The position numbers and the translations under genes were made by a program. A stretch of 64,000 nucleotides of DNA, taken from Dehalococcoidia bacterium. Its GTDB lineage: Bacteria > Chloroflexota > Dehalococcoidia > SpSt-223. Each line of letters begins with the position of its first letter. The first letter of the stretch is position 1. Where the stretch lies: the NCBI GenBank assembly GCA_025054935.1, contig JANWZD010000004.1, positions 62,001 through 126,000 of the forward strand, given 5' to 3'. The notes under the pieces are model-generated. The model was given only the letters and a program-made list of their open reading frames with translations. It ran no database searches and was not told the DNA's origin. This document shows, one piece after another, positions 1 through 8,761 of the stretch.

Positions 1-1317
1 GGCGTAGTCGCGGGGGCGGGCGGCGCGGCGGCCGCTCTTGTCCGCGGCGTCGCGCCGGCAGTGCGGCTGTTCGTCCCCGCGGGCGATGAACCGCGTCGTG
101 CCGTCGGCGCGGAGCGAGACGAAGCGTCTCCTTCCGCGCCGGGAGAACCGCGCCCTCACCCGCAGCGGCGCGCTGCGGGCGGCTGGCGGCGTTTTCTCGC
201 TGGCGCTCTTGCCGCGGTCATCGTAGTCGCTGCTCTGGGGCTGACGCTGCCGACGATGGTCACGAAAGATCGCGGCGAAGCAGCCTATGTCAACGCGATG
301 ACCGAAGCAGAGCGCTCCTACCGGGCCGCGCTGACATCGACTGACCAAGGGTTTGCGCGAACTCGTCTTCGCGAGGCGGAATTTGCAGTAGGGCGGGCGC
401 TCGATGCGCGCAGAGACGACCCCGCCGCCCTCAAGCTCCAGGAGGCGGTCAAAGCGGAGATCCAGAAGCTCGACCGGGTCGTGCGCGTGGGGGGGGTGCA
501 GCAGGTCATCGACCTTGCTGCCGCGGGAGCGCGCGATCCCAGCGGCCTCGTTGTGGAAGGAGGAACGACCGCCTACGTGCTGGACCCTAGTCCGTGGGGG
601 GTCCGGAAGATCGCGCTGGAGCCGAACAAGCCGAAGGAGCCTCAGATCGTCGCCGTCCGAGGCACGCAGACCGACGGCGTCGCCGTCGGCGACCCGATGG
701 CGATCGCGTGGCTTTACCCGGTGGATGCTCGCTCTCGCGTCGGGGTGATCGTGCTCGACCGCGACCGCCGTTTGTTCTACCAGCCGGCGAACCGGCCGCT
801 TGTCGAGCTTGCGGTCCGAGGCGCCAGCGCATGGCAAAGCGTCCAAGCGATCCGCGGCTATGTCGGCAATCTGTATATCCTCGACCCGAAAGCGAACCAG
901 GTGTGGCGCTACCTGCCGAACTGGAGCGGATACGACACTGAAATGCGGGGCATTCTCGAGGGCGCCCAGATCGCCGATGCCCGCGACTTCTCGATCGACG
1001 GCAACATCTATGTGCTGACCGAGAGCGGTAAGGTGTGGAAATTTGTCGACGGCATCGGCACCGAATTTGATCTCCGCTCGCTCGATAAACCGCTCAACAA
1101 GCCGACGGCGATCGTGACCGGAGCGACTGCCCGGGGCGTCTACGTCGCCGATCCCGCCAATCACCGCATCGTCGTGTTCGACAAAGAAGGCCGCCTGCAG
1201 CGCCAGCTCGTCTCCGAAACCTTCAGCGGCATGACTGCGCTCGCGGTCGATGAGGCGCTCGGCAAGTTCTGGTTCATCGCGGGGAAAAAGCTGTTCTGGG
1301 CGCCGTTGCCGAAATAG
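1..1317 (+). CDS. Membrane-anchored beta-propeller protein, 5' end outside the window
   Basis: The frame is open to the left edge, so the N terminus is missing; an internal GTG at 61 is not a convincing start. A Pro/Ala/Arg-rich cytoplasmic stretch is followed by one membrane segment at window residues ~66-87 (a run of L, A, V and I). Next comes a charged helical stretch (~90-160), then ~250 residues with repeated strand-like units such as VYVADPANHRIVVFDKEG and NLYILDPKANQVWRY, typical of NHL/SMP-30-like propellers. The domain is probably extracytoplasmic. Chloroflexota proteins of this layout often carry a PP2C phosphatase domain at the N terminus, but that part is not visible here, so it is only a suggestion. 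Convergent with the next gene. Confidence 0.7.
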   Translation, partial: GVVAGAGGAAAALVRGVAPAVRLFVPAGDEPRRAVGAERDEASPSAPGEPRPHPQRRAAGGWRRFLAGALAAVIVVAALGLTLPTMVTKDRGEAAYVNAMTEAERSYRAALTSTDQGFARTRLREAEFAVGRALDARRDDPAALKLQEAVKAEIQKLDRVVRVGGVQQVIDLAAAGARDPSGLVVEGGTTAYVLDPSPWGVRKIALEPNKPKEPQIVAVRGTQTDGVAVGDPMAIAWLYPVDARSRVGVIVLDRDRRLFYQPANRPLVELAVRGASAWQSVQAIRGYVGNLYILDPKANQVWRYLPNWSGYDTEMRGILEGAQIADARDFSIDGNIYVLTESGKVWKFVDGIGTEFDLRSLDKPLNKPTAIVTGATARGVYVADPANHRIVVFDKEGRLQRQLVSETFSGMTALAVDEALGKFWFIAGKKLFWAPLPK

Positions 1318-1482
1318 GGCGCTTGTCCCCCCTGCCGGGCGCCCCGGCCGGCTTGGCGCTCGCCGCGTTCGCGCCCGCTGGGGAGGCGGCGGTCCCGCTC
1401 GAGGAGGATCCGCTCGGCAGGGGAGGTCGGCGCAATGTTCTCGTGAGCGGCGAGTGCGCGTCTGAGAGGCGACTTGTCGTCA

Positions 1483-2169
1483 TCACCGCGCCGATGGCGC
1501 AGGCGCGCCCATCGCTTCCCAGAACAGTTCGGCGATGCGGCGGTGGCCTGCATCGCTGGGATGAAAGCCGTCGGCGGAGACATAGTCGGGGGAGAAGGCG
1601 AGGTCGCGCCACGCCCGGGCGAGGTCGACCACGACCGCGCCGTTCGCGGCTGCCACCCGAGCGATGACGCCATTCCATTCCTCGACGCGCCTCGCCAGCT
1701 GCTGCTGGTCGCGTCCCGCGAGCGCGGGAAGCGCACCGAGATGCGGGATGGTCGCGATGAAGACCTGCGCGCGGGTTCCCTCGCTTAAAGAGCGGAGCAG
1801 GAAATCGAGGTCTCGCTCATAGGCGGAGAGCGGCGTGCCGGCGAGGAAATCGTTGACGGCGAGCCAAATAAGGACATAATCGGGAGAGGCGGCAAGGGCG
1901 ACAGGAAGCTGGGAGACGATCGCGTCAGCAATCCGAGCGCCAGGCTGCCCCAGATTGCGCAGTTGCGTGCCGGCGGGCATCTGCTGGTGCACTTGCGGCA
2001 CCCAGCCCGTCCGCGCTGGGTCGGAGGCGCCGATGCCAACGGCGTCCGAGGCGCCGATCGCGACGAGGACGAGGGGGCGAGGCGCAGCGGGAGGGACATC
2101 CTGCCTGCCGCAGCTGGCGAGGGCGGTCACGGTAGCGAGGAGAAAGAGGGACCAACGCGCGCCGATCAT
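1483..2169 (-). CDS. SGNH/GDSL-like hydrolase, predicted lipoprotein
   Basis: A protein of 228 residues. The N terminus has a lipoprotein signal ending in LASC with Cys20 as the lipidation site. Block I of the SGNH fold reads IGASDAVG, so the usual GDS is GAS with Ser41 as the candidate nucleophile. Block III may be LAVND (the glycine of GxND replaced), and block V is DGFHPSDAGH with the Asp and His of the triad. The enzyme should hydrolyse an ester (lipid or acetylated sugar) on the outer face of the membrane; the substrate cannot be read from sequence. The ATG at 2169 is chosen because the lipobox lies at the expected distance; no good ribosome site is visible. It is followed by a convergent gene and lies downstream of the GntR regulator in the same direction. 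Confidence 0.78.
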   Translation of the reverse strand: MIGARWSLFLLATVTALASCGRQDVPPAAPRPLVLVAIGASDAVGIGASDPARTGWVPQVHQQMPAGTQLRNLGQPGARIADAIVSQLPVALAASPDYVLIWLAVNDFLAGTPLSAYERDLDFLLRSLSEGTRAQVFIATIPHLGALPALAGRDQQQLARRVEEWNGVIARVAAANGAVVVDLARAWRDLAFSPDYVSADGFHPSDAGHRRIAELFWEAMGAPAPSAR

Positions 2170-2221
2170 GGAAGGACCACGGCGTCCGCTCTAGGCGGGG
2201 AGCTCGACCGGGCTTGGCTGC

Positions 2222-2926
2222 TTAGCCGGTCAGGACACTCAATGACGTGCGCTGTCCTAGCCGCAGATGCGCGATCATCTCGTCCCGCACCTGCTCGGGC
2301 GTTCCTTCGCGCAGCACGTCGATCAGGCGCTGGTGCGCGTTGAGAAATTCATCCCAGCCGTTGATGCCCGCGCGGCGGGCCACGCGGTAGGTGAACCCAA
2401 GCTCCATGAAGGGGCCGAGCATCTGAACCAGCCGAGGATTGTCGCCGGCGTTGTAGATCAGTTGATGGAAGCGAACGTGCTGGCTGACGATGCGCACCGG
2501 CTCATTGGTCTTGACCGACTCGCGCATCGCTTCCAGCGCCTCCTCAAGCTGGGTAAAGCCGGTCTTGCGGAGATTGTCGATCGCTTTCACCGCTGCCGGC
2601 ACCTCGAGAAATTCGCGAATCTCGTAGATTTGCCGGATGTCGCTCTCGGTGAAAGAGGCGACGCGAAAGCCGCGGTGAGCGAGCGATTCGACGAAGCCGT
2701 CGCGTTCGAGCTTATGAAGCGCCTCCCGAAGCGGGATACGGCTGACGCCGAGCTCGCTGGCGAGCCGCTCTTCGACGATTTTCATCCCAGGCGGAAGACG
2801 CTCCTCGATGATGGCGTTGCGCAGGGTGGTGTAGATCTCCTCGCTCAGGAGTCGAGGACGAACAGCTAAGCCAGTCAGTCCAGTCAGGAGCCGCCTCCTT
2901 ATGGTCACAAGTATTCGGGTTACCAT
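2222..2926 (-). CDS. GntR-family (FadR/FCD) transcription regulator
   Basis: A protein of 234 residues from the ATG at 2926. The N-terminal winged helix contains VEERLASELGVSRIPLREAL and a RGFRVASF wing. The C-terminal all-helical FCD domain has the effector-pocket His (FHQLIYN) seen in FadR-type regulators of carboxylate metabolism. A longer frame begins at TTG 2947, but a TATACA -10 box ends six bases before ATG 2926, which favours a leaderless ATG. It is divergent from comF and shares the GTATAC-centred promoter dyad with it, so it may autoregulate. The ligand is unknown; FCD members usually bind organic acids. Confidence 0.85.
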   Translation of the reverse strand: MVTRILVTIRRRLLTGLTGLAVRPRLLSEEIYTTLRNAIIEERLPPGMKIVEERLASELGVSRIPLREALHKLERDGFVESLAHRGFRVASFTESDIRQIYEIREFLEVPAAVKAIDNLRKTGFTQLEEALEAMRESVKTNEPVRIVSQHVRFHQLIYNAGDNPRLVQMLGPFMELGFTYRVARRAGINGWDEFLNAHQRLIDVLREGTPEQVRDEMIAHLRLGQRTSLSVLTG

Positions 2927-2932
2927 TCCACT

Positions 2933-2939
2933 GTATACT
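2933..2939. promoter_or_regulatory. Overlapping divergent -10 boxes on a GTATAC palindrome
   Basis: GTATAC at 2933-2938 reads as TATACT on the plus strand (2934-2939) and TATACA on the minus strand. It lies between the GntR gene and comF. The minus-strand box ends 6 bases from ATG 2926. GTATAC is also a core often seen in FadR-type GntR operators (GTnnnAC), so regulator binding here is possible. Confidence 0.45.
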
Positions 2940-2940
2940 T

Positions 2941-3609
2941 TTGGCAACTGTCAGTCAAGGGGCTGCCATCGTTCTCACGTGCATTCTGGATTTCCTCTTC
3001 CCGCGCCGCTGCCTCGGCTGCGGCGTCGAAGGACGGTATCTCTGCCGCCGCTGCCACCCGATGGCCGTTCCTCGCTGTCCTCGCTGCGGCGCGACGGCTG
3101 GCTGCAGCTGCTGGGTGGGCTCGCCGCTTGACGCGGTTGCGTCGCTCGGCGCCTATCATGGTCTGCTTGCGCTGGCGATCCGGACGATGAAATATCGCGG
3201 CGTCGCCGACATTGCCCGCGAGCTTGGAGAGGCGCTCGGTTCTGCCGTCGCAGCGGGGGAGGTGCTGGTGCCGGTGCCGCTGCACCCGCAGCGTGAGCGC
3301 GAACGGGGCTATAACCCTGCCGCTCTGCTCGCGCGCGCGGCGGCGCATCGCCGGGGGAAGGTCGCCCGGTGCCTGAAGCGGGTGCGGGCTACCCCGACCC
3401 AAGTTGGGCTCGATGCTGCGGCGCGCCGGCGCAATGTTGCCGGCGCCTTTGCCCTTGCCGGCTCGCTGCCGCCCGCCCTCGTTTTGATCGACGACGTGAT
3501 AACGACCGGGGCCACCCTTGAAGAGTGTGCGCGGGCGGCGCGCGCGGCTGGCGTTCGCGCTGTGCGCGCCCTCGTCGTTGCCCACGCCCAGCTTGACAAA
3601 GACCGTTGA
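2941..3609 (+). CDS. comF: ComF-family phosphoribosyltransferase-like protein
   Basis: A protein of 222 residues with the ComF layout: an N-terminal zinc-ribbon-like part (CLGCG, CRRC, CPRCGATAGCSC) followed by a type I phosphoribosyltransferase fold. The PRPP-binding loop is VLIDDVITTGAT near residues 180-191, and PVPLHPQRERERGYNPA is the ComF signature. The family is linked to natural DNA uptake and, in some bacteria, to recombination. TTG at 2941 is the only standard start that gives the full zinc ribbon, yet it sits right behind a -10 box, so the real start may be non-standard. It stands alone, divergent from the GntR gene. Confidence 0.85.
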   Translation: MATVSQGAAIVLTCILDFLFPRRCLGCGVEGRYLCRRCHPMAVPRCPRCGATAGCSCWVGSPLDAVASLGAYHGLLALAIRTMKYRGVADIARELGEALGSAVAAGEVLVPVPLHPQRERERGYNPAALLARAAAHRRGKVARCLKRVRATPTQVGLDAAARRRNVAGAFALAGSLPPALVLIDDVITTGATLEECARAARAAGVRAVRALVVAHAQLDKDR

Positions 3610-3721
3610 CGACAGGCCGGCACAGCCAGCTGGGCGGAGCGTGCGGGCGACGGGAAGGCGCGCCGCGAACCGGATGGACTGCAAGCGGGAGCGGCGTGCG
3701 AGGGCGGGAAAGCGGCGCTCG

Positions 3722-3865
3722 CTAGATCGCTTGAACGAGCGAGGAATACATGCTGCCGATCCGCGGGCCGACCAGAACGAGCACCGCGATCACTACGACG
3801 GCAACGAGGAAGATGATGAGGGCATATTCGATCATCCCTTGCCCTGACTGGCCGTCATCGTGCAT
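3722..3865 (-). CDS. Flp/Fap-type pilin
   Basis: A protein of 47 residues from ATG 3865, which is preceded by the strong ribosome site GAGGAGGAG. It begins MHDDGQSGQGMIEYALI, the class IVb (Flp) pilin signature: a glycine-type prepilin cleavage site, then Glu and Tyr in the E-Y motif and a single hydrophobic helix (LIIFLVAVVVIAVLVLV). A longer frame reaches 3907 but overlaps the preceding gene without a ribosome site. The mature pilin should assemble into a tight-adherence-type pilus, but no Tad genes lie in the window. It follows the response regulator by 23 bases and is probably co-transcribed with it. Confidence 0.8.
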   Translation of the reverse strand: MHDDGQSGQGMIEYALIIFLVAVVVIAVLVLVGPRIGSMYSSLVQAI

Positions 3866-3888
3866 CTCGAGCTCCTCCTCGCGGGACG

Positions 3889-4569
3889 CTAATCGACCTT
3901 GATCCACCCGCGGCGCAGCGCAAAGACGACCGCCGCAGTCCGGTCATTGACGGCGAGCTTACGCAAGATCGACGTGATGTGGTTCTTCACGGTCTGATCG
4001 CTGATTTTGAGCGCGCGGGCGATCTCCTTGTTCGAGTTACCGCGCGCAATATAGTCGAGGATCTCGATCTCGCGATTGGAGAGCGGCGCAAAGAGCGGCT
4101 CGATCTCCTTCTCTACCATGTTCAATTCGCGGAACTCGCGCAGGACGCGCGAGGCGACTTGGGGACGAGTGAGCACGGTCTCGTTGATGAGGTATTCGCC
4201 GCTGGCGACCCGGCGGATGCCCGCGATCAGTTCCTCAGCGGAGGTCTCCTTGCCGAAGAAGGCGGAAGCGCCGGCGCGGATCGCTTGGAAGAGCATCTCT
4301 TCGTCGTCGCCGGCGCCAGAGAGCAGAACAAAGGCGGTGCTGCGCGCCGCCATCCGCATCTTCCGCGTCAGCTCGAGCCCGTCGATCCCCGGTAACCGCA
4401 CATCGGCGATCACCACGTCTGGCTGCAGCCAGTCGACGAGTTCAAGCGCTTGGGGTCCTTCGCCGCATTCGCCCACGATCTCGAAGTCGGGCTCGTCGGA
4501 GAGGATGGTCCGCAGCCCCTGGCGGAAGATCGCTTGCGGGTCGACCAACAGTACCCGAATCTTCTCCAC
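3889..4569 (-). CDS. NarL/FixJ-family response regulator
   Basis: A protein of 226 residues. The receiver domain covers ~1-120 with phosphoacceptor Asp56 (VVIADVRLPG), acidic pocket Asp10, Ser84 at the switch position and Lys107 (FFGK). The C-terminal LuxR-type helix-turn-helix covers ~160-226 (LSNREIEILDYIARGNSNKEIARAL, with the first part longer than a core HTH). No sensor kinase is adjacent, so this is an orphan regulator here. It sits directly upstream of the Flp pilin gene in the same direction, so regulation of pilus or surface functions is a reasonable inference. Confidence 0.9.
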   Translation of the reverse strand: MEKIRVLLVDPQAIFRQGLRTILSDEPDFEIVGECGEGPQALELVDWLQPDVVIADVRLPGIDGLELTRKMRMAARSTAFVLLSGAGDDEEMLFQAIRAGASAFFGKETSAEELIAGIRRVASGEYLINETVLTRPQVASRVLREFRELNMVEKEIEPLFAPLSNREIEILDYIARGNSNKEIARALKISDQTVKNHITSILRKLAVNDRTAAVVFALRRGWIKVD

Positions 4570-4669
4570 GCACCCCTCCGGTCGCCGGACCCTGCTCGCT
4601 GCGCGAGCCCCGGCGTCCCTACTCGCATTCTACCACAGCGGCGGTCTGGTCGCCTGCTCCTCTCTCCGG

Positions 4670-5641
4670 TCAGTTAGCGGGGGCGATCTCCGCAGGATCG
4701 ACCAGCGTCGCGGCGCGCACCGCACTGTCGCGCAGCCGCCGCGCGAAGGCGTTGCCATAAAAGAGGAGATAGTCCTCCAGGCGGCTTGACCAGTAGGCGC
4801 CGTCATGCCCGCCCGGCTGCGGCCGCCACTGATGCGCGATCCCTCGCTCAAGCAACGTCTGATGCAGCTGCTCCGCTCGCGCTCGCCAGGGGTCGCTATC
4901 GCCCGTGTCGATCCAGATATCAAGGTCGAGGCGCGCAACCTGCTTGGCGAGGGACATCGGGTCGCGGCGCTCGAAATCAGGGCCCCGGCCGAAGAAGGGG
5001 AATGCTTCACGCTCTGTGCGCAAGCCGGGACTGTGGGCGCCGACGGTTGCGAAGAGATGGGGATTGTTCCACGCTAACTGCAGCGCCCCGTGTCCGCCGG
5101 CCGAGATCCCGCCGATCGCGCGAAGCTCGCGGCTGCCCGCGATCGGTTCACTCGCTTCCACCAGGGGGATAAACTCAGTGATGAGGTAGTCGCGCCAGCG
5201 TGGGCCATCGGGGCGGTGGTTCATCCAGTACCCATCTTCGCCGCTTGGCATCACGATCACCATCGGCGGGATGACCCGCTGCGCGATCAGCCGGTCCGCT
5301 TCTTGGACGATCCCAATCGCGGGCCACTGCGAACAGTCGGCGCCGAGGCCATGCAGCAGGTAGAGCACGGGATAGCGCTGGTCGCCGCGCTCAGCCCCAG
5401 CTGGCCGGTAGACGAGATACGGCAACTCGCGGCTGAGGATACGGCTCGCAATCGTGCGCTGGACGACGGTCCCTTGAGACGCGGTCGGGGATGAGGCCGC
5501 GCTGGACTCGCTTCGGGAGAGCGCAGGTGGCTGCGAGAAAGTGGCGCCGCCGACCCCGGCAAGGGGGCGTACGCTGAAGAGCACGCCTAGACCGCTGCTG
5601 CACCCGCCAACCAGCAGCGCTGCAAGGAGGAGCCGCTTCAT
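4670..5641 (-). CDS. Esterase-D-family alpha/beta hydrolase, predicted lipoprotein
   Basis: A protein of 323 residues from ATG 5641. A short lipoprotein signal ends in LLVGGC (Cys14). The body is the esterase-D/Fes-like fold: an HGLGAD oxyanion loop, the nucleophile elbow GISAGGHGA, an Asp in DTGDSDPWR and a His in PGGHDGAYW. The enzyme probably hydrolyses carboxylic esters at the cell surface; mycolyl-transfer or feruloyl-esterase activities occur in the same fold and cannot be told apart here. The frame extends to 5710, but the extra residues precede a clean signal peptide and are not used. Divergent from the nitroreductase gene across a shared promoter dyad at 5718-5725. Confidence 0.83.
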   Translation of the reverse strand: MKRLLLAALLVGGCSSGLGVLFSVRPLAGVGGATFSQPPALSRSESSAASSPTASQGTVVQRTIASRILSRELPYLVYRPAGAERGDQRYPVLYLLHGLGADCSQWPAIGIVQEADRLIAQRVIPPMVIVMPSGEDGYWMNHRPDGPRWRDYLITEFIPLVEASEPIAGSRELRAIGGISAGGHGALQLAWNNPHLFATVGAHSPGLRTEREAFPFFGRGPDFERRDPMSLAKQVARLDLDIWIDTGDSDPWRARAEQLHQTLLERGIAHQWRPQPGGHDGAYWSSRLEDYLLFYGNAFARRLRDSAVRAATLVDPAEIAPAN

Positions 5642-5717
5642 GGGAGCAGAGCCTTGCCTCGACCGGTGATTTCGTGGAGGCGCCCCGCGGACCGCTCTCC
5701 GGTCACGCACATTTCAT

Positions 5718-5725
5718 ACTATAGT
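5718..5725. promoter_or_regulatory. Palindromic divergent -10 (ACTATAGT)
   Basis: The perfect 8-bp palindrome ACTATAGT gives TATAGT on both strands, one -10 box facing the esterase lipoprotein gene and the other facing the nitroreductase gene. The two promoters cannot both be occupied at once, so the genes may be expressed in a mutually exclusive way. Confidence 0.45.
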
Positions 5726-5840
5726 GTGTCAGCCCTGCCAAAAGCGAGCGGCGGCTAAGGGTAAGAGGCGCTCACGCCGGTCCCAGCTGGCGCTGGACAG
5801 CGCAGCGGGTTTCGATACGATTCGCTCGGGAGTGCGCACG

Positions 5841-6473
5841 ATGACCATGAGCGTTCAGGAGGCAATCCGCGCTCGGCGAACGATCAAAGAGTACCGGCCG
5901 GACCCGGTGCCCCGGCAGCTTATCGAGACCGTGCTCCAGGCGGCCGCTTGGGCGCCGAATCACCACCTCACGCAGCCGTGGCGCTTCATTGTGCTCGAAG
6001 GCGCTGCCCGCATTCCGCTCGCAGAATTGCGCCGCGCTCTTAAGCGCCGCGAACTGCGCGAAAAAGGGGCGCCGCCCGACCAAGTCGAAGCCGAGGCCGC
6101 GGAATCTGGCGCGAAGCTGCTGCGGGCGCCCGTGCTGATCGTGGTTGCCTGCCAGCAAATCGGCGACACGGTCCGCCGCGAGGAGGACTACTCGGCAACA
6201 GCCGCCGCTATTCAGAATATGCTGCTCGCCGCAACCGAGCTGGGGCTCGGCACATTCTGGACTAGCGGCCCGCTCGCTCTCGCCCCCGAGACCAACGCCC
6301 TGTTCGACCTCGACCCGAGCGACCGGATTGTCGGGATCATCCATCTCGGCTTTCCAGCCGAAACGCCGGCGCCCACCCATCGCCCTCCTCCCCCAACCCG
6401 CTGGATTGCTCCCCACGAGGTGCCGAAGCTCGTCGGACGGATCGAACGGCTCGTCAATGGCGGAGTGGGGTAG
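5841..6473 (+). CDS. Nitroreductase-family NAD(P)H-dependent flavoprotein
   Basis: A protein of 210 residues from ATG 5841. The FMN-binding Arg-rich start SVQEAIRARRTIKEYRPDPV and the APNHHLTQPWRFIV loop are typical of the YdjA-like branch of the nitroreductase family. The conserved C-terminal part includes IGIIHLGFPAE-type FMN contacts (here VGIIHLGFPAE). These enzymes form FMN homodimers and reduce nitro compounds or quinones with NAD(P)H; the substrate is unknown. A longer frame from 5724 exists, but the extra residues are basic and unlike the family. No operon partner: ruvC starts ~120 bases downstream with its own ribosome site. Confidence 0.88.
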   Translation: MTMSVQEAIRARRTIKEYRPDPVPRQLIETVLQAAAWAPNHHLTQPWRFIVLEGAARIPLAELRRALKRRELREKGAPPDQVEAEAAESGAKLLRAPVLIVVACQQIGDTVRREEDYSATAAAIQNMLLAATELGLGTFWTSGPLALAPETNALFDLDPSDRIVGIIHLGFPAETPAPTHRPPPPTRWIAPHEVPKLVGRIERLVNGGVG

Positions 6474-6595
6474 CCAGTCGCCTCCTCCGCTGCGGCAGGA
6501 CCGACAGCGTCCTGAAGCGATTGCGTGCTGGTGCCATCTTCGCTACGATTGACTAGAACGAACGTTCCGAGCGATGCTCCAGTCAGGGTGAGGCG

Positions 6596-7084
6596 ATGAC
6601 GGAGCAGCGGATCGTCGGGGTCGACCCCGGGCTCGGCACGACCGGCTACGGGGTGATCGCTGTCCGCGGCGCAACCATCGAACTGGTTGAGGGGGGGACG
6701 ATCCGCCCAGCCAACCGGCGCGCGCCGATTGAACAGCGGCTTGCGACGATCTTCGGCGATATCAGCGCGCTGCTGCGCGAGATGCAGCCGGTGGTCGTCG
6801 CGATCGAGGACGTATATACGCGGTATGAGCGGCCGCGGACGGCGATCCTGATGGGGCATGCGCGTGGCGTTATCGCCCTCGCTGCTGGTCTTGCCAATAT
6901 TCCCGTCGAGGCCTACACCGCCTCGCAGGTGAAGCGGGCGCTCACTGGCGAGGGGCGCGCGAGCAAGGGCCAAGTTCAGCGGGCCGTGGCCGAGGTGCTG
7001 GGGCTCCCCCGCGTTCCTGAGCCTCCTGATGTCGCTGATGCGCTTGCTCTCGCGCTCACGTGCGCGAACGCGAGGCGAGGATGA
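6596..7084 (+). CDS. ruvC: Crossover junction endodeoxyribonuclease RuvC
   Basis: A protein of 162 residues, the usual RuvC length. It resolves Holliday junctions by paired nicking as a dimer. Acidic active-site residues are visible: Asp10 in GVDPGLGTTGYG, Glu70 in VAIEDVYTRYERPRTAI, and the Asp pair in PDVADALALAL near the C terminus. ATG 6596 has the ribosome site AGGGTGAGG. The stop overlaps the ruvA start (ATGA), the classical ruvC-ruvA-ruvB order. Confidence 0.97.
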   Translation: MTEQRIVGVDPGLGTTGYGVIAVRGATIELVEGGTIRPANRRAPIEQRLATIFGDISALLREMQPVVVAIEDVYTRYERPRTAILMGHARGVIALAAGLANIPVEAYTASQVKRALTGEGRASKGQVQRAVAEVLGLPRVPEPPDVADALALALTCANARRG

Positions 7085-7713
7085 TTGCGTACTTGGAAGG
7101 GTTGCTCGTCGAGGTCCATTCAGACCGGATCATTGTCGATGTCGGCGGAGTCGGCTACGAGGTCATCGTGCCGTACTTCGTCAAGCGCAGCTTCGACCAG
7201 AAATTGGCGCAGTCGAACGGCGCGCCGCCAAAGGTGAAAGTGGTTACGCTCTACCGGGTCTCCCCCCAAAATCCGAAGCCGGAGCTGATCGGATTTGAAA
7301 CGGTCGACGAGCGCATTTTCTTCGAGAAGCTGCTGACCGTCTCGGGGATCGGCGCGGCAAAAGCGGCCAAGGCGCTGGTGTATTCTGTCTCGACCATTGC
7401 GCGCTTCATCGAAGAGAACGATGTCGAGCAATTAGCGCGGCTGCCCGGCTTTGGGCGGCGCACGGCGGAGAAGGTGATCGCCGAGCTGCGGGGGAAAGTG
7501 TTGAAGGAGGCGCTGCTCGCGGACGAGCGCTTTGCGGACCTCCCCTCGCTTGACCAAGAGATCGACAAAGAAGCGCTCGAAGTGCTGCGCCGTCTTGGCT
7601 TCACGCAGGTCGAGGCAAAAGCAGCGATCCAAGCGGCGCGCAAGCGGAGCGGGCCGATTGAATCGGCCGAAGAGCTCGTCCAAGCAGCGCTGCGGGCGCA
7701 GGCACAGGGCTAG
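7081..7713 (+). CDS. ruvA: Holliday junction branch migration protein RuvA
   Basis: A protein of 210 residues starting [12 protein letters not shown] at ATG 7081, matching the family start; a GTG at 7060 would add seven residues that RuvA does not have. Domain I is an OB-fold ([12 protein letters not shown]). Domain II has two helix-hairpin-helix motifs ([16 protein letters not shown] and [16 protein letters not shown]). Domain III (~165-210) binds RuvB. RuvA tetramers hold the four-way junction while RuvB drives migration. ATGA overlap with ruvC; 16 bases before ruvB. Confidence 0.97.
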   Translation: MIAYLEGLLVEVHSDRIIVDVGGVGYEVIVPYFVKRSFDQKLAQSNGAPPKVKVVTLYRVSPQNPKPELIGFETVDERIFFEKLLTVSGIGAAKAAKALVYSVSTIARFIEENDVEQLARLPGFGRRTAEKVIAELRGKVLKEALLADERFADLPSLDQEIDKEALEVLRRLGFTQVEAKAAIQAARKRSGPIESAEELVQAALRAQAQG

Positions 7714-7729
7714 CGGAAAGGAGGGGGCG

Positions 7730-8761
7730 ATGGCACGGGAGAAGGTCGTCAAACGAGGAACGCCTCCTAACGAGGACGCGCCGACACCGCTTTCTCTCGC
7801 CGAGGAACCGGCAATCAAGTCGCTCCGGCCGCGGCGGCTGGCCGAATATATCGGCCAAACGCACGTCGTCGCCAACTTGCGCGTTGCGCTGCAGGCGGCC
7901 AAGCAGCGCGGGGAGCCACTCGACCATGTGCTCCTTCACGGTCCGCCGGGGCTCGGCAAAACAACGCTCTCGCACATCATCGCTGCCGAGATGGAGACGA
8001 CGATGATCGCCACCTCGGGGCCGATGTTGGAAAAACCGAAGGATCTACTGGGCATTCTGACCAATCTCGAAACAGGCCAAGTGCTCTTTATCGACGAGAT
8101 CCATCGGATTCCTCATGTCGTGGAGGAGTTTCTCTACGCGGCGATGGAGGATTTTCAGGTCGATTTCGTCCTCGACCGAGGGGCGTTTGCGCGGACGATC
8201 AAGATCCCCATCAAGCCTTTCACCCTGGTTGGCGCGACAACGCGAGCTGGGCTGCTGACAGCGCCGCTTCGCGACCGCTTCGGCATCTTTCTGCACCTCG
8301 ATTTCTATACTCCTGAGGAACTGGCGGAGGTGGTTTCCCGCTCGGCGGATATCCTCGGGATCCCGATCGAGCCGGAGGGCGCGGCCGAGATCGCGCGCCG
8401 GTCCCGCGGGACCCCGCGCATCGCGAACCGGCTGCTCCGGCGCGTGCGCGACTACGCGCAGGTCCATGGGGAAGGGGTGATCACGCGCGAGATCGCGCAG
8501 CTCGCTCTTGAACGGGAGGGGATCGACGAGCGCGGTCTCGATGCGCTCGACCGCCGCTACCTCTGGACGATCAGCGAACTGTACGCCGGGGGGCCGGTTG
8601 GCATCGAGGCGCTCGCCGCAACGCTGAACGAGGAGCCTGACACCCTGGAGGAGGTAGTCGAGCCCTACCTGCTGAAGCAGGGCTATGTCATTCGCACCGC
8701 TTCCGGCCGAAAGACACCGTCTTCCCGTCCCGACCAGCCCCCTCTTTTCTCGCTCGACTAG
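7730..8761 (+). CDS. ruvB: Holliday junction ATP-dependent helicase RuvB
   Basis: A protein of 343 residues from ATG 7730, preceded by GGAAAGGAGGGGG. The AAA+ ATPase has Walker [12 protein letters not shown], Walker B LFIDEIHR, the sensor 1 region VGATTRAG, the arginine finger region APLRDRFGI, and a C-terminal winged helix ([10 protein letters not shown]). It forms the hexameric motor of the RuvAB complex. The N-terminal ~25 residues are longer than in E. coli RuvB and of low complexity, as is common in GC-rich bacteria. It is the last gene of the ruvCAB operon; no terminator is evident after it. Confidence 0.97.
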   Translation: MAREKVVKRGTPPNEDAPTPLSLAEEPAIKSLRPRRLAEYIGQTHVVANLRVALQAAKQRGEPLDHVLLHGPPGLGKTTLSHIIAAEMETTMIATSGPMLEKPKDLLGILTNLETGQVLFIDEIHRIPHVVEEFLYAAMEDFQVDFVLDRGAFARTIKIPIKPFTLVGATTRAGLLTAPLRDRFGIFLHLDFYTPEELAEVVSRSADILGIPIEPEGAAEIARRSRGTPRIANRLLRRVRDYAQVHGEGVITREIAQLALEREGIDERGLDALDRRYLWTISELYAGGPVGIEALAATLNEEPDTLEEVVEPYLLKQGYVIRTASGRKTPSSRPDQPPLFSLD

